Shown here piece by piece: positions 33,623 through 44,829 of a stretch of DNA of 64,000 nucleotides. The stretch lies in the NCBI RefSeq assembly GCF_000016325.1, contig NC_009436.1, positions 3,038,001 to 3,102,000 of the forward strand. Reading direction: 5' to 3'. A model generated the notes under the pieces. The model was not told where the DNA came from. It worked only from the letters and a program-made list of their open reading frames with translations, and ran no database searches. The position numbers and the translations under genes were made by a program. How positions within the stretch are numbered: position 1 is the first letter of the stretch; each line of letters starts with the position of its first letter. The DNA is from Enterobacter sp. 638 (GTDB lineage Bacteria; Pseudomonadota; Gammaproteobacteria; Enterobacterales; Enterobacteriaceae).

Positions 33623-34561
33623 TCACTGAAAATCCTTTTCAACGACAAGGGAATCATCCCCCCCTTCAGGAGTAAGATTCTCGTATTGCCACGGATTATG
33701 GTAGCTCACCATCGCGTCGAACACGATTTTAGCCAGTTCATTATTGCTGGCTGTGTTGTGACACAGGAGATATTCCGTGTCCGGTAGCATTGGCAGTCCA
33801 TCTGCACGGCCTAACACACGTAAATCTGGACTCATCATCTCAACAGGACGTGCCGTGACGCCCAGTCCAGCCTTAACAGCGGCGCGTACTGCTGGCAACG
33901 TAGAAGCCACATAAGCCAGACGCCATGGAATATTCGCTTCATTCAGTGCATTAAGCGCCATATCACGGAATGGACTTGGATCGTCAAGCAACACCAACGG
34001 AATTGGATCGCCTTTTTGCAGCACATATTCTGCGGCGCAGTACCAGTGCGTCGGAGACGTCCGCAGCGTCAAACAATCGAATTGTCCAGGGCGATGTGTA
34101 GTTACCACCAGATCAACTTCGTGCTCTTTTAGCATATCGATCATAAACGCATTGCGTTTTACGCTCACATCTAGCGCAAGCTTCGGATAAACCGAACTAA
34201 TGCGATTAAGCAAAAATGGCAAGATCGTATCAGCCGACTCATCAGATGCACCTAAGGTTAGCACGCCCTGAAGGTTACTAAACATTAACGACATACATGC
34301 TTCATCATTGAAGCGAAGGATCTTCCTGGCGTAACCCAGAAGCTGAATTCCATGCTCGGTTAAGAGCTTATTGCGGCCATGACGGGCGAAAAGTTCTTTA
34401 CCAACAAGCTGCTCCAATCGCTGCATCTGCTGACTAACAGCCGACTGGGTACGACACACAGCCGCAGCAGCGGCTGCAAATGTATTGAGATCAGCGACCG
34501 CAACAAAAGTTCTCAGCAGATCGAGGTCGAGATTCATTATCGGACGATTTGCATTTATCAT
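33623..34561 (-). CDS. lrhA: LysR-type regulator LrhA
   Basis: 312-residue LysR-family regulator, the same length as E. coli LrhA, which represses flhDC (motility) and affects rpoS translation and type 1 fimbriae. The N-terminal winged helix-turn-helix (about 10-68) contains [23 protein letters not shown]. An effector-binding domain follows. The start is [13 protein letters not shown] at 34559-34561, matching the family. The presence of cheV and a flagellar promoter nearby fits a genome where LrhA control of motility matters. A long AT-rich region lies upstream. Confidence 0.95.
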   Translation of the reverse strand: MINANRPIMNLDLDLLRTFVAVADLNTFAAAAAAVCRTQSAVSQQMQRLEQLVGKELFARHGRNKLLTEHGIQLLGYARKILRFNDEACMSLMFSNLQGVLTLGASDESADTILPFLLNRISSVYPKLALDVSVKRNAFMIDMLKEHEVDLVVTTHRPGQFDCLTLRTSPTHWYCAAEYVLQKGDPIPLVLLDDPSPFRDMALNALNEANIPWRLAYVASTLPAVRAAVKAGLGVTARPVEMMSPDLRVLGRADGLPMLPDTEYLLCHNTASNNELAKIVFDAMVSYHNPWQYENLTPEGGDDSLVVEKDFQ

Positions 34562-35447
34562 ATCTATTCACTTACTAGTTGCTCGTGCGGAGCTGCCCGA
34601 CCGGCAGACTACCTGACAGATAGTTATTGGCTGGTGTATAGCAAAAGTCAGAAACAACGTTCCATGACGATAATTTTATTCTCTTAAACGTTAAGAATAT
34701 TTAGAGGTTTTGCCGATCCAGGTAAATTCCATTAAAGAAATTTCAAATCAGCCTCATCTTTCAGGCAACACGGCTACAGCAGCAAGAGTGTCGCATATCC
34801 GTTATAACAGAGATAATTCTTACAATAACAATCAATTAATACAGTCAAAACAGAAAAAAATACACTGAAATGTAAACATTCATCCGTTTTACTGAGACAA
34901 CATCTTAACTCAAACCCACTTTATTTATAAGTATTATCGCACCATCGCTGATTAAACGATGTTGATATAGCGCTAAACTAATTTTATTAAAATTAACGAA
35001 AGTTAAGATTTAAGCGTCAATAATAAATAAACATTAATTTAGATTAGGTTTATTCATTAATACTGCTTAACATTATTTTCACACGCGTAACGTTTGTCAA
35101 AATTAAACATTTACCAAAGATAGTAAGAAGCATTCCGATTTTACGAAAGGTCACCCGAGGAAACCATTCCAGACGCATCGACTTCAGATGTTCAACCTTA
35201 ATTACAAACAGAATAAAACACAATTAAAATTTTAACAACCAACATATAACACTACAAAAAACAGTTTTATTAATCAGATTAACCACCAACAAGTCGAATC
35301 TTCAGATTAAAACAATCCACATGATTTCCGTGACTCTACAAAATCTTCTACTGCACACCCTTCAAAATGCAGCGCGGTGGGAGTACATTGTTTCGTGCTG
35401 ACTTCCACGGCAGGGAGTGGCAATAACAGCTAAAAGGTCAAAGATTC
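34562..35447. promoter_or_regulatory. Long AT-rich divergent region between lrhA and alaA
   Basis: This 886-bp stretch has no plausible gene and is markedly A/T-rich, especially at 34680-35340. It must hold both divergent promoters. Small inverted repeats are present, for example CATCG/CGATG at 34943-34961. The strong AT bias suggests binding by H-NS-like proteins and a long lrhA leader as in E. coli, but no specific site is assignable by eye. Confidence 0.5.
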
Positions 35448-36665
35448 ATGTCCCCTATCGAAAAATCCAGCAAATTAGATAACGTCTGTTACGACATCCG
35501 CGGCCCCGTTCTCAAAGAGGCGAAACGCCTTGAAGAGGAAGGCAACAAAGTTCTGAAACTCAACATTGGTAATCCTGCGCCATTTGGTTTTGATGCGCCG
35601 GACGAAATCCTCGTTGATGTGATCCGTAACCTCCCAACGGCCCAAGGCTACTGTGATTCAAAGGGGCTGTACTCCGCCCGTAAAGCGATCATGCAGCACT
35701 ATCAGGCTCGCGGTATGCGTGATGTCACCGTTGAAGATATCTATATCGGTAACGGCGTTTCCGAATTGATCGTGCAGGCTATGCAGGCGCTGTTGAACAG
35801 CGGCGATGAGATGCTCGTTCCCGCGCCGGATTATCCGTTGTGGACTGCCGCCGTTTCGCTTTCGAGCGGTAAAGCCGTGCATTATCTGTGTGATGAATCT
35901 TCTGACTGGTTCCCGGACCTTGACGATATCCGCTCTAAAATCACGCCACGCACGCGCGGTATCGTCATTATTAACCCAAACAACCCAACCGGTGCGGTCT
36001 ATTCCAAAGAGCTGTTGATGGAGATCGTTGAGATCGCCCGTCAGCACAACCTGATCATTTATGCCGACGAGATTTACGACAAAATCCTGTACGACGCGGC
36101 ACAGCACCACTCCATCGCAGCACTAGCGCCCGATCTGCTGACTGTCACCTTTAACGGCTTGTCAAAAACTTACCGCGTGGCGGGTTTCCGCCAGGGATGG
36201 ATGGTCCTTCACGGTCCGAAAAAGCACGCTAAAGGTTATATCGAAGGCCTGGAAATGCTGGCGTCGATGCGCTTGTGTGCCAACGTTCCGGCGCAACACG
36301 CGATTCAGACTGCGCTTGGCGGGTATCAAAGCATTAGCGAGTTTATCGTGCCAGGCGGGCGCCTGTATGAACAACGTAACCGCGCGTGGGAATTGATTAA
36401 TGATATTCCTGGCGTGTCGTGCGTGAAGCCGAATGGCGCACTCTACATGTTCCCGAAAATTGATGCCAAGCGCTTCAATATTCATGATGACCAGAAAATG
36501 GTGCTCGATTTCCTGTTACAGGAAAAAGTACTGCTGGTACAGGGTACAGCGTTCAACTGGCCATGGCCTGACCACGTTCGTATCGTTACCTTACCGCGCG
36601 AAGACGAGCTTGAAATGGCAATCAGCCGATTTGGCCGTTTCCTGTCCGGTTACCATCAGCTGTAA
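35448..36665 (+). CDS. alaA: Alanine transaminase AlaA
   Basis: Class I/II PLP aminotransferase making L-alanine from pyruvate and glutamate. Its 405 residues are nearly identical to E. coli AlaA (YfbQ). The PLP lysine is Lys240 in NGLSKTYRVAG. Other family residues are in INPNNPTG (about 175-182) and YADEIYD (about 205-211). A stable terminator follows, and the gene stands alone. Confidence 0.97.
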   Translation: MSPIEKSSKLDNVCYDIRGPVLKEAKRLEEEGNKVLKLNIGNPAPFGFDAPDEILVDVIRNLPTAQGYCDSKGLYSARKAIMQHYQARGMRDVTVEDIYIGNGVSELIVQAMQALLNSGDEMLVPAPDYPLWTAAVSLSSGKAVHYLCDESSDWFPDLDDIRSKITPRTRGIVIINPNNPTGAVYSKELLMEIVEIARQHNLIIYADEIYDKILYDAAQHHSIAALAPDLLTVTFNGLSKTYRVAGFRQGWMVLHGPKKHAKGYIEGLEMLASMRLCANVPAQHAIQTALGGYQSISEFIVPGGRLYEQRNRAWELINDIPGVSCVKPNGALYMFPKIDAKRFNIHDDQKMVLDFLLQEKVLLVQGTAFNWPWPDHVRIVTLPREDELEMAISRFGRFLSGYHQL

Positions 36666-36671
36666 CCTTCA

Positions 36672-36700
36672 TCAGGCTGCCCACGGCAGCCTGATTTGCA
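36672..36700 (+). terminator. Terminator of alaA
   Basis: A perfect ten-base-pair stem TCAGGCTGCC, loop CAC, GGCAGCCTGA is followed by TTTGCATCTTG. It lies seven bases after the alaA stop codon. Confidence 0.8.
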
Positions 36701-36758
36701 TCTTGCCTCCCCTCCCCGCACAATGAAATCTGTCGCAGTGAAAGACAAAAGGTAACTT

Positions 36759-37358
36759 ATGAGTCAAAGTCATTTCTTCGCCCATCTCTCCCGCCTGAAG
36801 CTCATCAACCGCTGGCCGCTCATGCGCAATGTGCGTACCGAAAATGTCTCCGAGCACAGTTTGCAGGTGGCGATGGTCGCCCATGCGCTAGCGGCGATTA
36901 AAAATCGTAAATTCAACGGGAACGTCAACGCCGAACGCATTGCCCTGCTGGCGATGTATCACGACGCGTCAGAAGTGCTAACGGGCGATTTACCAACACC
37001 GGTCAAATATTTCAACTCGCAGATAGCACAAGAATATAAAGCTATTGAAAAAATAGCCCAGCAGAAGCTGGTTGATATGGTTCCAGAGGAGTTACGCGAT
37101 ATTTTTGCGGCGCTCATCGACGAACATCAGTGCAGCGAAGAAGAAAGATTATTGGTAAAACAGGCCGATGCGTTGTGCGCCTATCTGAAATGTCTGGAAG
37201 AACTTTCTGCGGGCAACAACGAATTCTTGCTCGCGAAATCGCGCCTTGAAAAAACGTTAGAATCACGACGCAGTGAAGAGATGGACTATTTTATGCAGGT
37301 CTTTGTGCCGAGTTTTCAGCTGTCGCTGGATGAGATAAGTCAGGATTCACCGCTGTAA
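36759..37358 (+). CDS. yfbR: 5'-Deoxynucleotidase YfbR
   Basis: HD-domain phosphohydrolase that dephosphorylates deoxyribonucleoside 5'-monophosphates in nucleotide salvage and dUMP supply. It has 199 residues as in E. coli. The metal and catalytic residues are intact: Arg18, His33, His68-Asp69, Glu72, Asp77 and Asp137. It is convergent with yfbS. Confidence 0.96.
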   Translation: MSQSHFFAHLSRLKLINRWPLMRNVRTENVSEHSLQVAMVAHALAAIKNRKFNGNVNAERIALLAMYHDASEVLTGDLPTPVKYFNSQIAQEYKAIEKIAQQKLVDMVPEELRDIFAALIDEHQCSEEERLLVKQADALCAYLKCLEELSAGNNEFLLAKSRLEKTLESRRSEEMDYFMQVFVPSFQLSLDEISQDSPL

Positions 37359-37363
37359 AAATC

Positions 37364-37385
37364 TCGCCCGGTGACAACCGGGCGA
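37364..37385. terminator. Hairpin between convergent yfbR and yfbS
   Basis: Nine-base-pair stem TCGCCCGGT/ACCGGGCGA with loop GACA. On the minus strand it is followed by GATTTTTA, so it more plausibly terminates yfbS than yfbR. Confidence 0.65.
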
Positions 37386-37390
37386 ATGCA

Positions 37391-39223
37391 TCAGAACGGG
37401 AAAAGAACCGGGATCAGCACGACGCACACCATCATCACTAAAAGCGTAAACGGCACGCCAAGCTTAACAAAATCGCTGAATTTATAATTTCCCGGCCCCA
37501 ACACCAGCGTATTTACCGGTGATGAGACGGGCGTCATAAACGCAGCAGAAGCCGCCATCGCCACCATCATGGCAAATGGATAAGGTGACACTCCCATTGA
37601 TTTCGCCATCGCCAAAGCGATAGGTGCCATCAGGACAGCCGTTGCGGTATTGGAAATAAAGAGTCCAATCGTCGCGCACATCACGAACAGACACACCAGC
37701 ATCATATAGGGACCGTAACCCCCGCCAACGTCCATCAATCCTTTGACGACCAAATCCACGCCGCCTGTTTTTTGCAGCGCAAGCGCAAATGGCATCATCC
37801 CCACAATAAGAATAATGCTCGGCCAATGAATGGCTTTATAGGCACTTTCGGCATCGATACAGCGGAATTTCCCCATCAACAAACAGGCAACTATCGCGGC
37901 GATGGGATTGGGAATTTCGTCGGTTAGCATCAATGCCACCATGAGGACCAGACAGAAAATGGCGTGCGGAGCCTGGCTATGAGCGGGTGAGGCGTCACTC
38001 TCTTCTATAGGCATATTCAGCACCACAAAGTCGCGGCCTTTTTGCCCCAACTGGCTGATGAGCTTCCAGTTTCCGACGACCAGGAAAATATCACCCAACT
38101 GTAACGGCTCATCCACCACCGCCCCTTCCACTGCCACGCCATCACGTTTTAGCCCCACAACGTTAAGGCCATAGCGGGTACGAAAACCCATTTCGCGCAC
38201 GGTTTTGCCCAACAGTTCGGATTCCGGGATAAGTGAAACTTCCGCCATTCCTACGTCAAGCGCCTGATCGGAGAAGTATTCCCCACGCAGCACCATCGGC
38301 TCCAACAGTTGTTCAGCGCAAAACTCTCGTAAATCAACATCGGCCGTCGACATATCGATCAGTAAAACGTCTCGCGCACGGAACTCCGACACCCCGTTGA
38401 CGTTGACAATGACGCGCCGAAACCGCCGCCAGCGTTCGACACCAATAACATTCGCGCCATAACGCTCGCGCAGCTTGAGATCGTCAAGGCGCTGACCGAT
38501 CAGCGGCGAACCCGGGCGGATCGCCAGACGGCGTGCACGCCCGGTTAGACGGTACTCTTTGATCAGATCGCGGAAGGTCCGTCGACGCCAGCCATCTTTA
38601 TTTTTATGGAGGGGATCCCCTTTCAGGGCAAAACGGGTCAGCAGCATGTAAAACACGCCAAGAACCAACACGACCAACCCAATAGGCGTCACGCTAAAGA
38701 AGCTGAAGCCCGCGTACCCTTCTCGCAATAGCTCGCTGTTCACCACCAGGTTTGGCGGCGTCGCTACGAGCGTCATCATCCCGCTGATGAGCCCTGCAAA
38801 ACTCAGTGGCATCATTAACCGCGAGGGTGAGGTTTGCATACGCATTGAGACGCTCAGCACGACCGGGATAAAAATAGCGACCACGCCGGTGGAACTCATA
38901 AACGCGCCAAGACCTGCCACCGTGAGCATCAGGTAGATGAGCATCTTGGTTTCACTGCTACCCGCCACTTTAACCAGCCACGAGCCCACCACCGTCGCTA
39001 CCCCGGTTCGCACCAGCCCGTCACCAATAATAAAGAGGGCGGCAATCAGAATAACGTTGGGATCGCTAAATCCAGAGAAAGCTTCGGGAAGCGTTAGCGT
39101 ACCGCTCAGTACGAACGCGACAATAACCAGTAGCGCAACGGCGTCCATGCGTACTTTGCCAGTTGCAAAGAGAATAATGGCGATAGCGAGCAGGCTGAGC
39201 ACCCAAATCAATTCACCGTTCAC
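37391..39223 (-). CDS. yfbS: Putative SLC13-type transporter YfbS with two TrkA_C domains
   Basis: 610-residue inner-membrane protein, the same length as E. coli YfbS. The N-terminal half (about 1-200) and C-terminal half (about 400-610) are membrane domains of the ion-transporter/SLC13 superfamily. Between them are two cytoplasmic TrkA_C-like domains at about 205-385. Duplicated signature segments are [15 protein letters not shown] and [13 protein letters not shown]. The substrate is not established. The start is GTG 39221-39223 behind AAGGACA, matching MNGELIWVL of the family. Confidence 0.93.
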   Translation of the reverse strand: MNGELIWVLSLLAIAIILFATGKVRMDAVALLVIVAFVLSGTLTLPEAFSGFSDPNVILIAALFIIGDGLVRTGVATVVGSWLVKVAGSSETKMLIYLMLTVAGLGAFMSSTGVVAIFIPVVLSVSMRMQTSPSRLMMPLSFAGLISGMMTLVATPPNLVVNSELLREGYAGFSFFSVTPIGLVVLVLGVFYMLLTRFALKGDPLHKNKDGWRRRTFRDLIKEYRLTGRARRLAIRPGSPLIGQRLDDLKLRERYGANVIGVERWRRFRRVIVNVNGVSEFRARDVLLIDMSTADVDLREFCAEQLLEPMVLRGEYFSDQALDVGMAEVSLIPESELLGKTVREMGFRTRYGLNVVGLKRDGVAVEGAVVDEPLQLGDIFLVVGNWKLISQLGQKGRDFVVLNMPIEESDASPAHSQAPHAIFCLVLMVALMLTDEIPNPIAAIVACLLMGKFRCIDAESAYKAIHWPSIILIVGMMPFALALQKTGGVDLVVKGLMDVGGGYGPYMMLVCLFVMCATIGLFISNTATAVLMAPIALAMAKSMGVSPYPFAMMVAMAASAAFMTPVSSPVNTLVLGPGNYKFSDFVKLGVPFTLLVMMVCVVLIPVLFPF

Positions 39224-39264
39224 AACATGTCCTTGTCAGGGGGGAAAAGGAGAAATTTTGCCAC

Positions 39265-39289
39265 AAAAAGGCCCCAACACTGTGGGGCC
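39265..39289 (-). terminator. Terminator of the yfbU-hxpA transcript
   Basis: Seven-base-pair stem GGCCCCA/TGGGGCC with a six-base loop. On the minus strand it is followed by five T residues and lies 11 bases after the hxpA stop. Confidence 0.85.
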
Positions 39290-39300
39290 AATTCATGAGA

Positions 39301-39960
39301 TTACATTTTCAAGGAGACGGTCACATTTCCGTCTGAATTCCTGTGGACTTCAAGAGTTTCCAGCGAAGAGATCACGAAGTCGACCTCGTCCAGCCGGGGT
39401 GAACCGGTCGGCACATTGACGGCAATCACATGGCTTCCGGCGTTAAGCCCCGCCAGCACGCCGGCGGCTGCGTCTTCCACCACCACGCAATCGGCAGGGT
39501 GAAGGCCCAACAATTCCGCACCTAACAAAAAGGCGTCCGGCTCAGGTTTACCGCGTTTCACACGTTCTGCCGTAACAAAAACTTCCGGTAACGGGAGTCC
39601 CGCCGCTTTGTGGCGCGCATGCGCGACCGGAACCGAACCAGACGTCACAATAGCCCATGGAATGTGTGCTTCATTCAAATGCTGGAGCAGTTCAATTGCC
39701 CCCGGTAGCGCAACGATGCCATCGGTATCTGACGCTTCGATTTGCTCCAGATACGTGAACTCGGACTGAATTTCGTCTTCGCTTCTTCCAGGCAGAAAAT
39801 GGCGGAGAGAAGTAATGGCCTGTTTGCCATGGATAAAATTCAGCACGTCCTGATGGCCAATGCCATGTCTGTCGGCCCAATGGCACCATGAACGCTCGAC
39901 AACCGGCAGCGAATCCACCAGTGTACCGTCCAGATCAAACAGAAAACCTTTACACTGCAC
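39301..39960 (-). CDS. hxpA: HAD-type hexitol/sugar phosphatase HxpA (YfbT)
   Basis: Haloacid-dehalogenase phosphatase acting on sugar phosphates, 219 residues (E. coli 216). The nucleophile motif FLFDLDGTLVDS starts at residue 6, motif II is VTSGS, and motif III/IV is KRGKPEPD...VVVEDAAAG. I chose the GTG at 39958-39960 because a GGGGG ribosome site lies five bases before it and it aligns with the E. coli start. An ATG at 39976-39978 lacks a ribosome site. It follows yfbU closely and is probably co-transcribed. Confidence 0.93.
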   Translation of the reverse strand: MQCKGFLFDLDGTLVDSLPVVERSWCHWADRHGIGHQDVLNFIHGKQAITSLRHFLPGRSEDEIQSEFTYLEQIEASDTDGIVALPGAIELLQHLNEAHIPWAIVTSGSVPVAHARHKAAGLPLPEVFVTAERVKRGKPEPDAFLLGAELLGLHPADCVVVEDAAAGVLAGLNAGSHVIAVNVPTGSPRLDEVDFVISSLETLEVHRNSDGNVTVSLKM

Positions 39961-39970
39961 ATTCACCCCC

Positions 39971-40535
<565 letters not shown>

Positions 40536-40556
40536 TACAACCGTTTCGATGATCAA

Positions 40557-41012
40557 TCACAAGTCATCAAGGAATGTTTTGTCAAGTTGCTTAAATGCCC
40601 GCTTGAGCGTATCCGCCAGCGCCTGATAATCGGGTTTACCTTCGACCGGAGCCAGCGCTTGCCCTGCTTCCTGAAGTTTACCGCGCACTTCATAAAACCA
40701 GTTTAAAATAGTCGGTGGCAACGGCGTAACCGAGCGCTTGCCCAGCCACCACAAACCCTGCATTGGCAGACTGAGTGCAAACAGAGCCGTAGCGACAGCC
40801 GGTCCCAGTTGTCCACCCAGCGCAATTTGCCAGCACAGGGTAAAGACCGCGATCGGCGGCATAAAGCGAATCGCATAGCGGGTAATGCGAATGACCCGGT
40901 TATCTACGAACACGGGCGCAAGACGCTTTTCCAGGGGCCACGTCTTTGCATAAAGCTGGCCTCGACGAAAAAGGCTAAAGAAGCTCACGGAGGGGTTCTC
41001 AGGTGTCGACAT
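40557..41012 (-). CDS. yfbV: UPF0208 membrane protein YfbV
   Basis: 151-residue inner-membrane protein with the same length as E. coli YfbV. Two hydrophobic segments lie at about 48-66 and 70-88; the C-terminal part is soluble and helical ([20 protein letters not shown]). In E. coli it has been linked to Ter macrodomain insulation; the mechanism is unclear. It is divergent from ackA. Confidence 0.94.
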   Translation of the reverse strand: MSTPENPSVSFFSLFRRGQLYAKTWPLEKRLAPVFVDNRVIRITRYAIRFMPPIAVFTLCWQIALGGQLGPAVATALFALSLPMQGLWWLGKRSVTPLPPTILNWFYEVRGKLQEAGQALAPVEGKPDYQALADTLKRAFKQLDKTFLDDL

Positions 41013-41349
41013 GGCTGTACCTCAACTTCACATATAAAAATTAAAATTTTCGTGCAAAACCACAACAAGCTATGACAACGTTCAAAATATTTTGTCATAG
41101 CTACCCAGTATCGGGTATTCTGTGCCAGCCTCACAGGGCCTTAGACGAGAATCGTTAACTCGTCAAATTATCGCATATTATGCCATTGTCTGAAAATCGT
41201 TCAAAATGGCGTAAAATCATATGGATTTCTTTCATCATGCCAGAAAGTTCGTTTGGCATGATGTTAATCATAAATGTCTGGGTCCTCATGCGCTACGCTT
41301 TGAGACTCACTGACGTTTTTTTAACCACGTATCAATAATAGGTACTTCC
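41013..41349. promoter_or_regulatory. Divergent yfbV-ackA control region with two perfect inverted repeats
   Basis: This 337-bp region holds a perfect 11-bp inverted repeat AGCTATGACAA/TTGTCATAGCT (41068-41102, 13-base spacer). A perfect 10-bp repeat CATCATGCCA/TGGCATGATG lies at 41233-41263 with an 11-base loop. The decamer CGTTCAAAAT occurs directly repeated at 41079-41088 and 41198-41207. The second inverted repeat lies about 90 bases before ackA and would form an RNA hairpin in its leader if transcription starts upstream. No GC-rich terminator is present. Confidence 0.6.
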
Positions 41350-42552
41350 ATGTCGAGTAAGTTAGTACTGGTTCTGAACTGCGGTAGCTCCTCCCTTAAA
41401 TTCGCCATCATCGATGCGATCAACGGTGAAGAGTACCTCTCTGGTTTGTCCGAGTGTTTCCATCTTCCTGAAGCACGTATCAAATGGAAAATGGACGGCA
41501 GCAAACAAGAAGCGGCTTTAGGTGCAGGCGCCGCTCACAGTGAAGCGCTGAACTTTATCGTTAACACTATTCTGGCACAAAAACCAGAACTGTCTGCTCA
41601 GCTGACGTCGATCGGTCACCGTATCGTCCACGGCGGTGAAAAATACACCAGCTCCGTCATCATTGATGAAACCGTAATTCAGGGCATCAAAGATGCTGCG
41701 CCGTTCGCTCCGCTGCACAACCCGGCTCACCTGATCGGCATTTACGAAGCACTGAAATCCTTCCCGAACCTGAAAGACAAAAACGTGGCTGTGTTTGACA
41801 CCGCGTTCCATCAGACGATGCCGGAAGAGTCTTACCTCTACGCCCTGCCGTACAAACTGTACAAAGAGCACGGTGTACGTCGCTACGGCGCGCACGGTAC
41901 CAGCCACTTCTACGTGACTCAAGAAGCCGCGAAGATGCTGAACAAACCAGTGGAAGAAGTGAACATCATCACTTGCCACCTGGGCAACGGCGGTTCCGTT
42001 TCTGCCATCCGCAACGGTCAATGCGTTGATACGTCTATGGGTCTGACCCCGCTGGAAGGCCTGGTCATGGGTACGCGTTCTGGCGATATCGATCCGGCTA
42101 TTATCTTCCACCTTCACGACACTTTGGGCATGAGCGTTGACGAGATCAACAAAATGCTGACCAAAGAGTCTGGCCTGCTGGGTCTGACCGAAGTCACCAG
42201 CGACTGCCGTTATGTTGAAGACAACTACGCAGATAAAGAAGACGCTAAACGTGCAATGGACGTTTACTGCCACCGCCTGGCGAAATACATCGGTTCTTAC
42301 ACTGCACTGATGGACGGTCGCCTGGATGCTGTTGTCTTCACCGGTGGTATCGGTGAAAACGCCGCGATGGTTCGCGAACTGTCCCTGGGCAAACTGGGCG
42401 TTCTGGGCTTCGATGTTGATCACGAACGTAACCTGGCCGCGCGTTTCGGCAAATCCGGTTACATCAACAAAGAAGGCACCCGTCTGGCGATGGTTATCCC
42501 AACCAATGAAGAGTTGGTCATCGCACAAGACGCAAACCGTCTGACTGCCTAA
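41350..42552 (+). CDS. ackA: Acetate kinase AckA
   Basis: Converts acetyl phosphate and ADP to acetate and ATP. It has 400 residues, the same as E. coli. Nucleotide and substrate motifs are visible: [10 protein letters not shown] at the N-terminus, GHRIVHGGE (about 89-97), CHLGNGGS near 209 and FTGGIGEN near 330. It is the first gene of the ackA-pta operon and is preceded by UAAUAGGU as a ribosome site. Confidence 0.98.
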   Translation: MSSKLVLVLNCGSSSLKFAIIDAINGEEYLSGLSECFHLPEARIKWKMDGSKQEAALGAGAAHSEALNFIVNTILAQKPELSAQLTSIGHRIVHGGEKYTSSVIIDETVIQGIKDAAPFAPLHNPAHLIGIYEALKSFPNLKDKNVAVFDTAFHQTMPEESYLYALPYKLYKEHGVRRYGAHGTSHFYVTQEAAKMLNKPVEEVNIITCHLGNGGSVSAIRNGQCVDTSMGLTPLEGLVMGTRSGDIDPAIIFHLHDTLGMSVDEINKMLTKESGLLGLTEVTSDCRYVEDNYADKEDAKRAMDVYCHRLAKYIGSYTALMDGRLDAVVFTGGIGENAAMVRELSLGKLGVLGFDVDHERNLAARFGKSGYINKEGTRLAMVIPTNEELVIAQDANRLTA

Positions 42553-42557
42553 TACCA

Positions 42558-42586
42558 CACCGCCAGCCTTGCTGGCGGTGCTGTTT
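42558..42586 (+). terminator. Hairpin between ackA and pta (attenuator-like)
   Basis: Ten-base-pair perfect stem CACCGCCAGC, loop CTT, GCTGGCGGTG followed by CTGTTTTG. It sits five bases after ackA and may partly terminate the transcript or stabilise the ackA message, giving differential expression within the operon. Confidence 0.65.
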
Positions 42587-42628
42587 TGTACCCCGCCCAC
42601 TGCGGCGGTAACCAAAAGAGGATAAACC

Positions 42629-44770
42629 GTGTCCCGTATTATTATGCTCATCCCTACCGGAACCAGCGTCGGCCTGACCAGCGTCAGCCTTGGCGTTATC
42701 CGTGCTATGGAGCGCAAAGGCGTTCGTCTGAGCGTCTTTAAGCCTATCGCCCAGCCTCGTGCGGGTGGCGATGCGCCAGACCAAACCACTGCCATTGTGC
42801 GTGCCAATTCCAATCTGCCAGCGGCTGAACCGCTGAAGATGAGTCACGTTGAATCTCTGCTCTCCAGCAATCAGAAAGACGTGCTGATGGAAGAGATCAT
42901 CGCGAACTACCACGCAAATACCCAGAACGCGGAAGTGGTTCTGGTTGAAGGTCTGGTTCCGACGCGTAAACACCAGTTTGCTCAGTCACTGAACTACGAA
43001 ATCGCTAAGACTCTGAACGCAGAAATCGTGTTCGTGATGTCTCAGGGTACCGACACGCAGGAACAGCTGAAAGAACGTATTGAGCTGACCCGCAGCAGCT
43101 TCGGCGGCGCGAAAAACGCCAACATCACTGGCGTTATTGTCAACAAGCTGAACGCGCCTGTTGATGAACAAGGCCGTACTCGCCCTGATCTGTCAGAAAT
43201 TTTCGACGACTCTTCCAAAGCGACCGTCGTGAAAGTGGACCCTGCTCAGCTTAGCGAAAGCAGCCCACTGCCAATTCTGGGCGCGGTGCCGTGGAGCTTT
43301 GATCTGATTGCAACTCGTGCAATCGACATGGCACGCCACCTGAACGCTACCGTGGTTAACGAAGGCGACATTCAGACCCGCCGCGTGAAGTCCGTTACCT
43401 TCTGTGCGCGTAGCATTCCGCACATGCTGGAACACTTCCGTGCAGGTTCCCTGCTGGTGACTTCCGCAGACCGTCCAGACGTGCTGGTTGCAGCGTGCCT
43501 GGCCGCGATGAATGGCGTAGAAATCGGTGCGATTCTGCTGACCGGTGCATACGAAATGGACGCTCGTGTCAGCAAGCTGTGCGAACGTGCTTTCGCGACT
43601 GGCCTGCCAGTATTCATGGTGAACACCAACACCTGGCAGACCTCTCTGAGCCTGCAGAGCTTCAACCTGGAAGTTCCGGTTGACGACCATGAGCGTATCG
43701 AGAAAGTTCAGGAATACGTTGCAAGCTTCATCAATGCTGAGTGGATCGAATCCCTGACAGCGACCTCTGAGCGCAGCCGCCGTCTGTCTCCGCCAGCCTT
43801 CCGTTACCAGCTGACTGAGCTGGCACGTAAAGCCGGCAAACGCGTTGTTCTGCCAGAAGGTGATGAGCCACGTACCGTTAAAGCAGCTGCTATCTGCGCT
43901 GAGCGCGGAATCGCGACCTGCGTACTGCTCGGTAACCCTGATGAAATTACCCGCATCGCCGCATCTCAAGGCGTTGAACTGGGTTCAGGTATCGAAATCG
44001 TTGATCCAGAAGTGGTTCGCGAAAGCTATGTTGCCCGTCTGGTTGAGCTGCGTAAGAGCAAAGGCATGACCGAAGCCGTTGCGCGCGAACAGCTGGAAGA
44101 CAACGTGGTGCTGGGTACGCTGATGCTGGAACAGGATGAAGTTGATGGCCTGGTTTCTGGTGCGGTTCATACCACTGCGAACACCATTCGTCCGCCGCTG
44201 CAGTTGATCAAAACGGCACCAGGCAGTTCGCTGGTTTCATCTGTGTTCTTCATGCTGCTGCCAGAACAGGTTTATGTTTACGGTGACTGCGCGATCAACC
44301 CAGATCCAACCGCAGAACAGCTGGCTGAAATCGCGATTCAGTCTGCGGATTCCGCGATTGCCTTTGGTATCGAACCACGCGTTGCAATGCTTTCCTACTC
44401 TACCGGCACTTCGGGTGCAGGTAGCGATGTAGAGAAAGTGCGCGAAGCGACACGTCTGGCACAGGAAAAACGTCCTGATCTGATCATCGACGGTCCACTG
44501 CAGTATGACGCCGCCGTGATGGCTGATGTGGCGAAATCCAAAGCGCCAAACTCTCCGGTTGCGGGTCGCGCTACCGTGTTCATCTTCCCTGATTTGAACA
44601 CCGGTAACACCACCTATAAAGCGGTACAGCGTTCTGCCGACCTGATCTCCATTGGGCCGATGCTGCAAGGCATGCGCAAACCTGTGAACGACCTGTCCCG
44701 TGGCGCGCTGGTAGACGATATCGTTTATACCATTGCACTGACTGCGATTCAGTCTTCTCAGCAGCAGTAA
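42629..44770 (+). CDS. pta: Phosphate acetyltransferase Pta
   Basis: Interconverts acetyl-CoA and acetyl phosphate. Its 713 residues (E. coli 714) have the enterobacterial three-domain form. These are an N-terminal P-loop-like domain ([14 protein letters not shown]), a central DRTGG domain (about 225-335) that senses effectors, and the C-terminal PTA catalytic domain (about 390-710, with [16 protein letters not shown]). The start is GTG behind AGAGGA. It is followed by a strong terminator. Confidence 0.98.
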   Translation: MSRIIMLIPTGTSVGLTSVSLGVIRAMERKGVRLSVFKPIAQPRAGGDAPDQTTAIVRANSNLPAAEPLKMSHVESLLSSNQKDVLMEEIIANYHANTQNAEVVLVEGLVPTRKHQFAQSLNYEIAKTLNAEIVFVMSQGTDTQEQLKERIELTRSSFGGAKNANITGVIVNKLNAPVDEQGRTRPDLSEIFDDSSKATVVKVDPAQLSESSPLPILGAVPWSFDLIATRAIDMARHLNATVVNEGDIQTRRVKSVTFCARSIPHMLEHFRAGSLLVTSADRPDVLVAACLAAMNGVEIGAILLTGAYEMDARVSKLCERAFATGLPVFMVNTNTWQTSLSLQSFNLEVPVDDHERIEKVQEYVASFINAEWIESLTATSERSRRLSPPAFRYQLTELARKAGKRVVLPEGDEPRTVKAAAICAERGIATCVLLGNPDEITRIAASQGVELGSGIEIVDPEVVRESYVARLVELRKSKGMTEAVAREQLEDNVVLGTLMLEQDEVDGLVSGAVHTTANTIRPPLQLIKTAPGSSLVSSVFFMLLPEQVYVYGDCAINPDPTAEQLAEIAIQSADSAIAFGIEPRVAMLSYSTGTSGAGSDVEKVREATRLAQEKRPDLIIDGPLQYDAAVMADVAKSKAPNSPVAGRATVFIFPDLNTGNTTYKAVQRSADLISIGPMLQGMRKPVNDLSRGALVDDIVYTIALTAIQSSQQQ

Positions 44771-44787
44771 TCTGCCTCCGGGCAATC

Positions 44788-44816
44788 AAAAAAGGCGACC
44801 TGTTGGTCGCCTTTTT
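44788..44816. terminator. Bidirectional terminator between pta and the transketolase genes
   Basis: Six A residues, stem GGCGACC, loop TGTT, GGTCGCC and then five T residues plus ATTT. It serves the convergent pta and PTS/transketolase transcripts. Confidence 0.9.
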
Positions 44817-44829
44817 ATTTACTCTGGTA

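Noticed and set aside
41518..42813. A 431-codon minus-strand open frame covering ackA and the start of pta
   Set aside because: Antisense to two highly conserved genes, spans their intergenic terminator-like hairpin, and has no recognisable domain.
43193..43969. A 258-codon minus-strand open frame opposite pta
   Set aside because: Same explanation: fully antisense to conserved coding sequence, with composition typical of a mirror frame.
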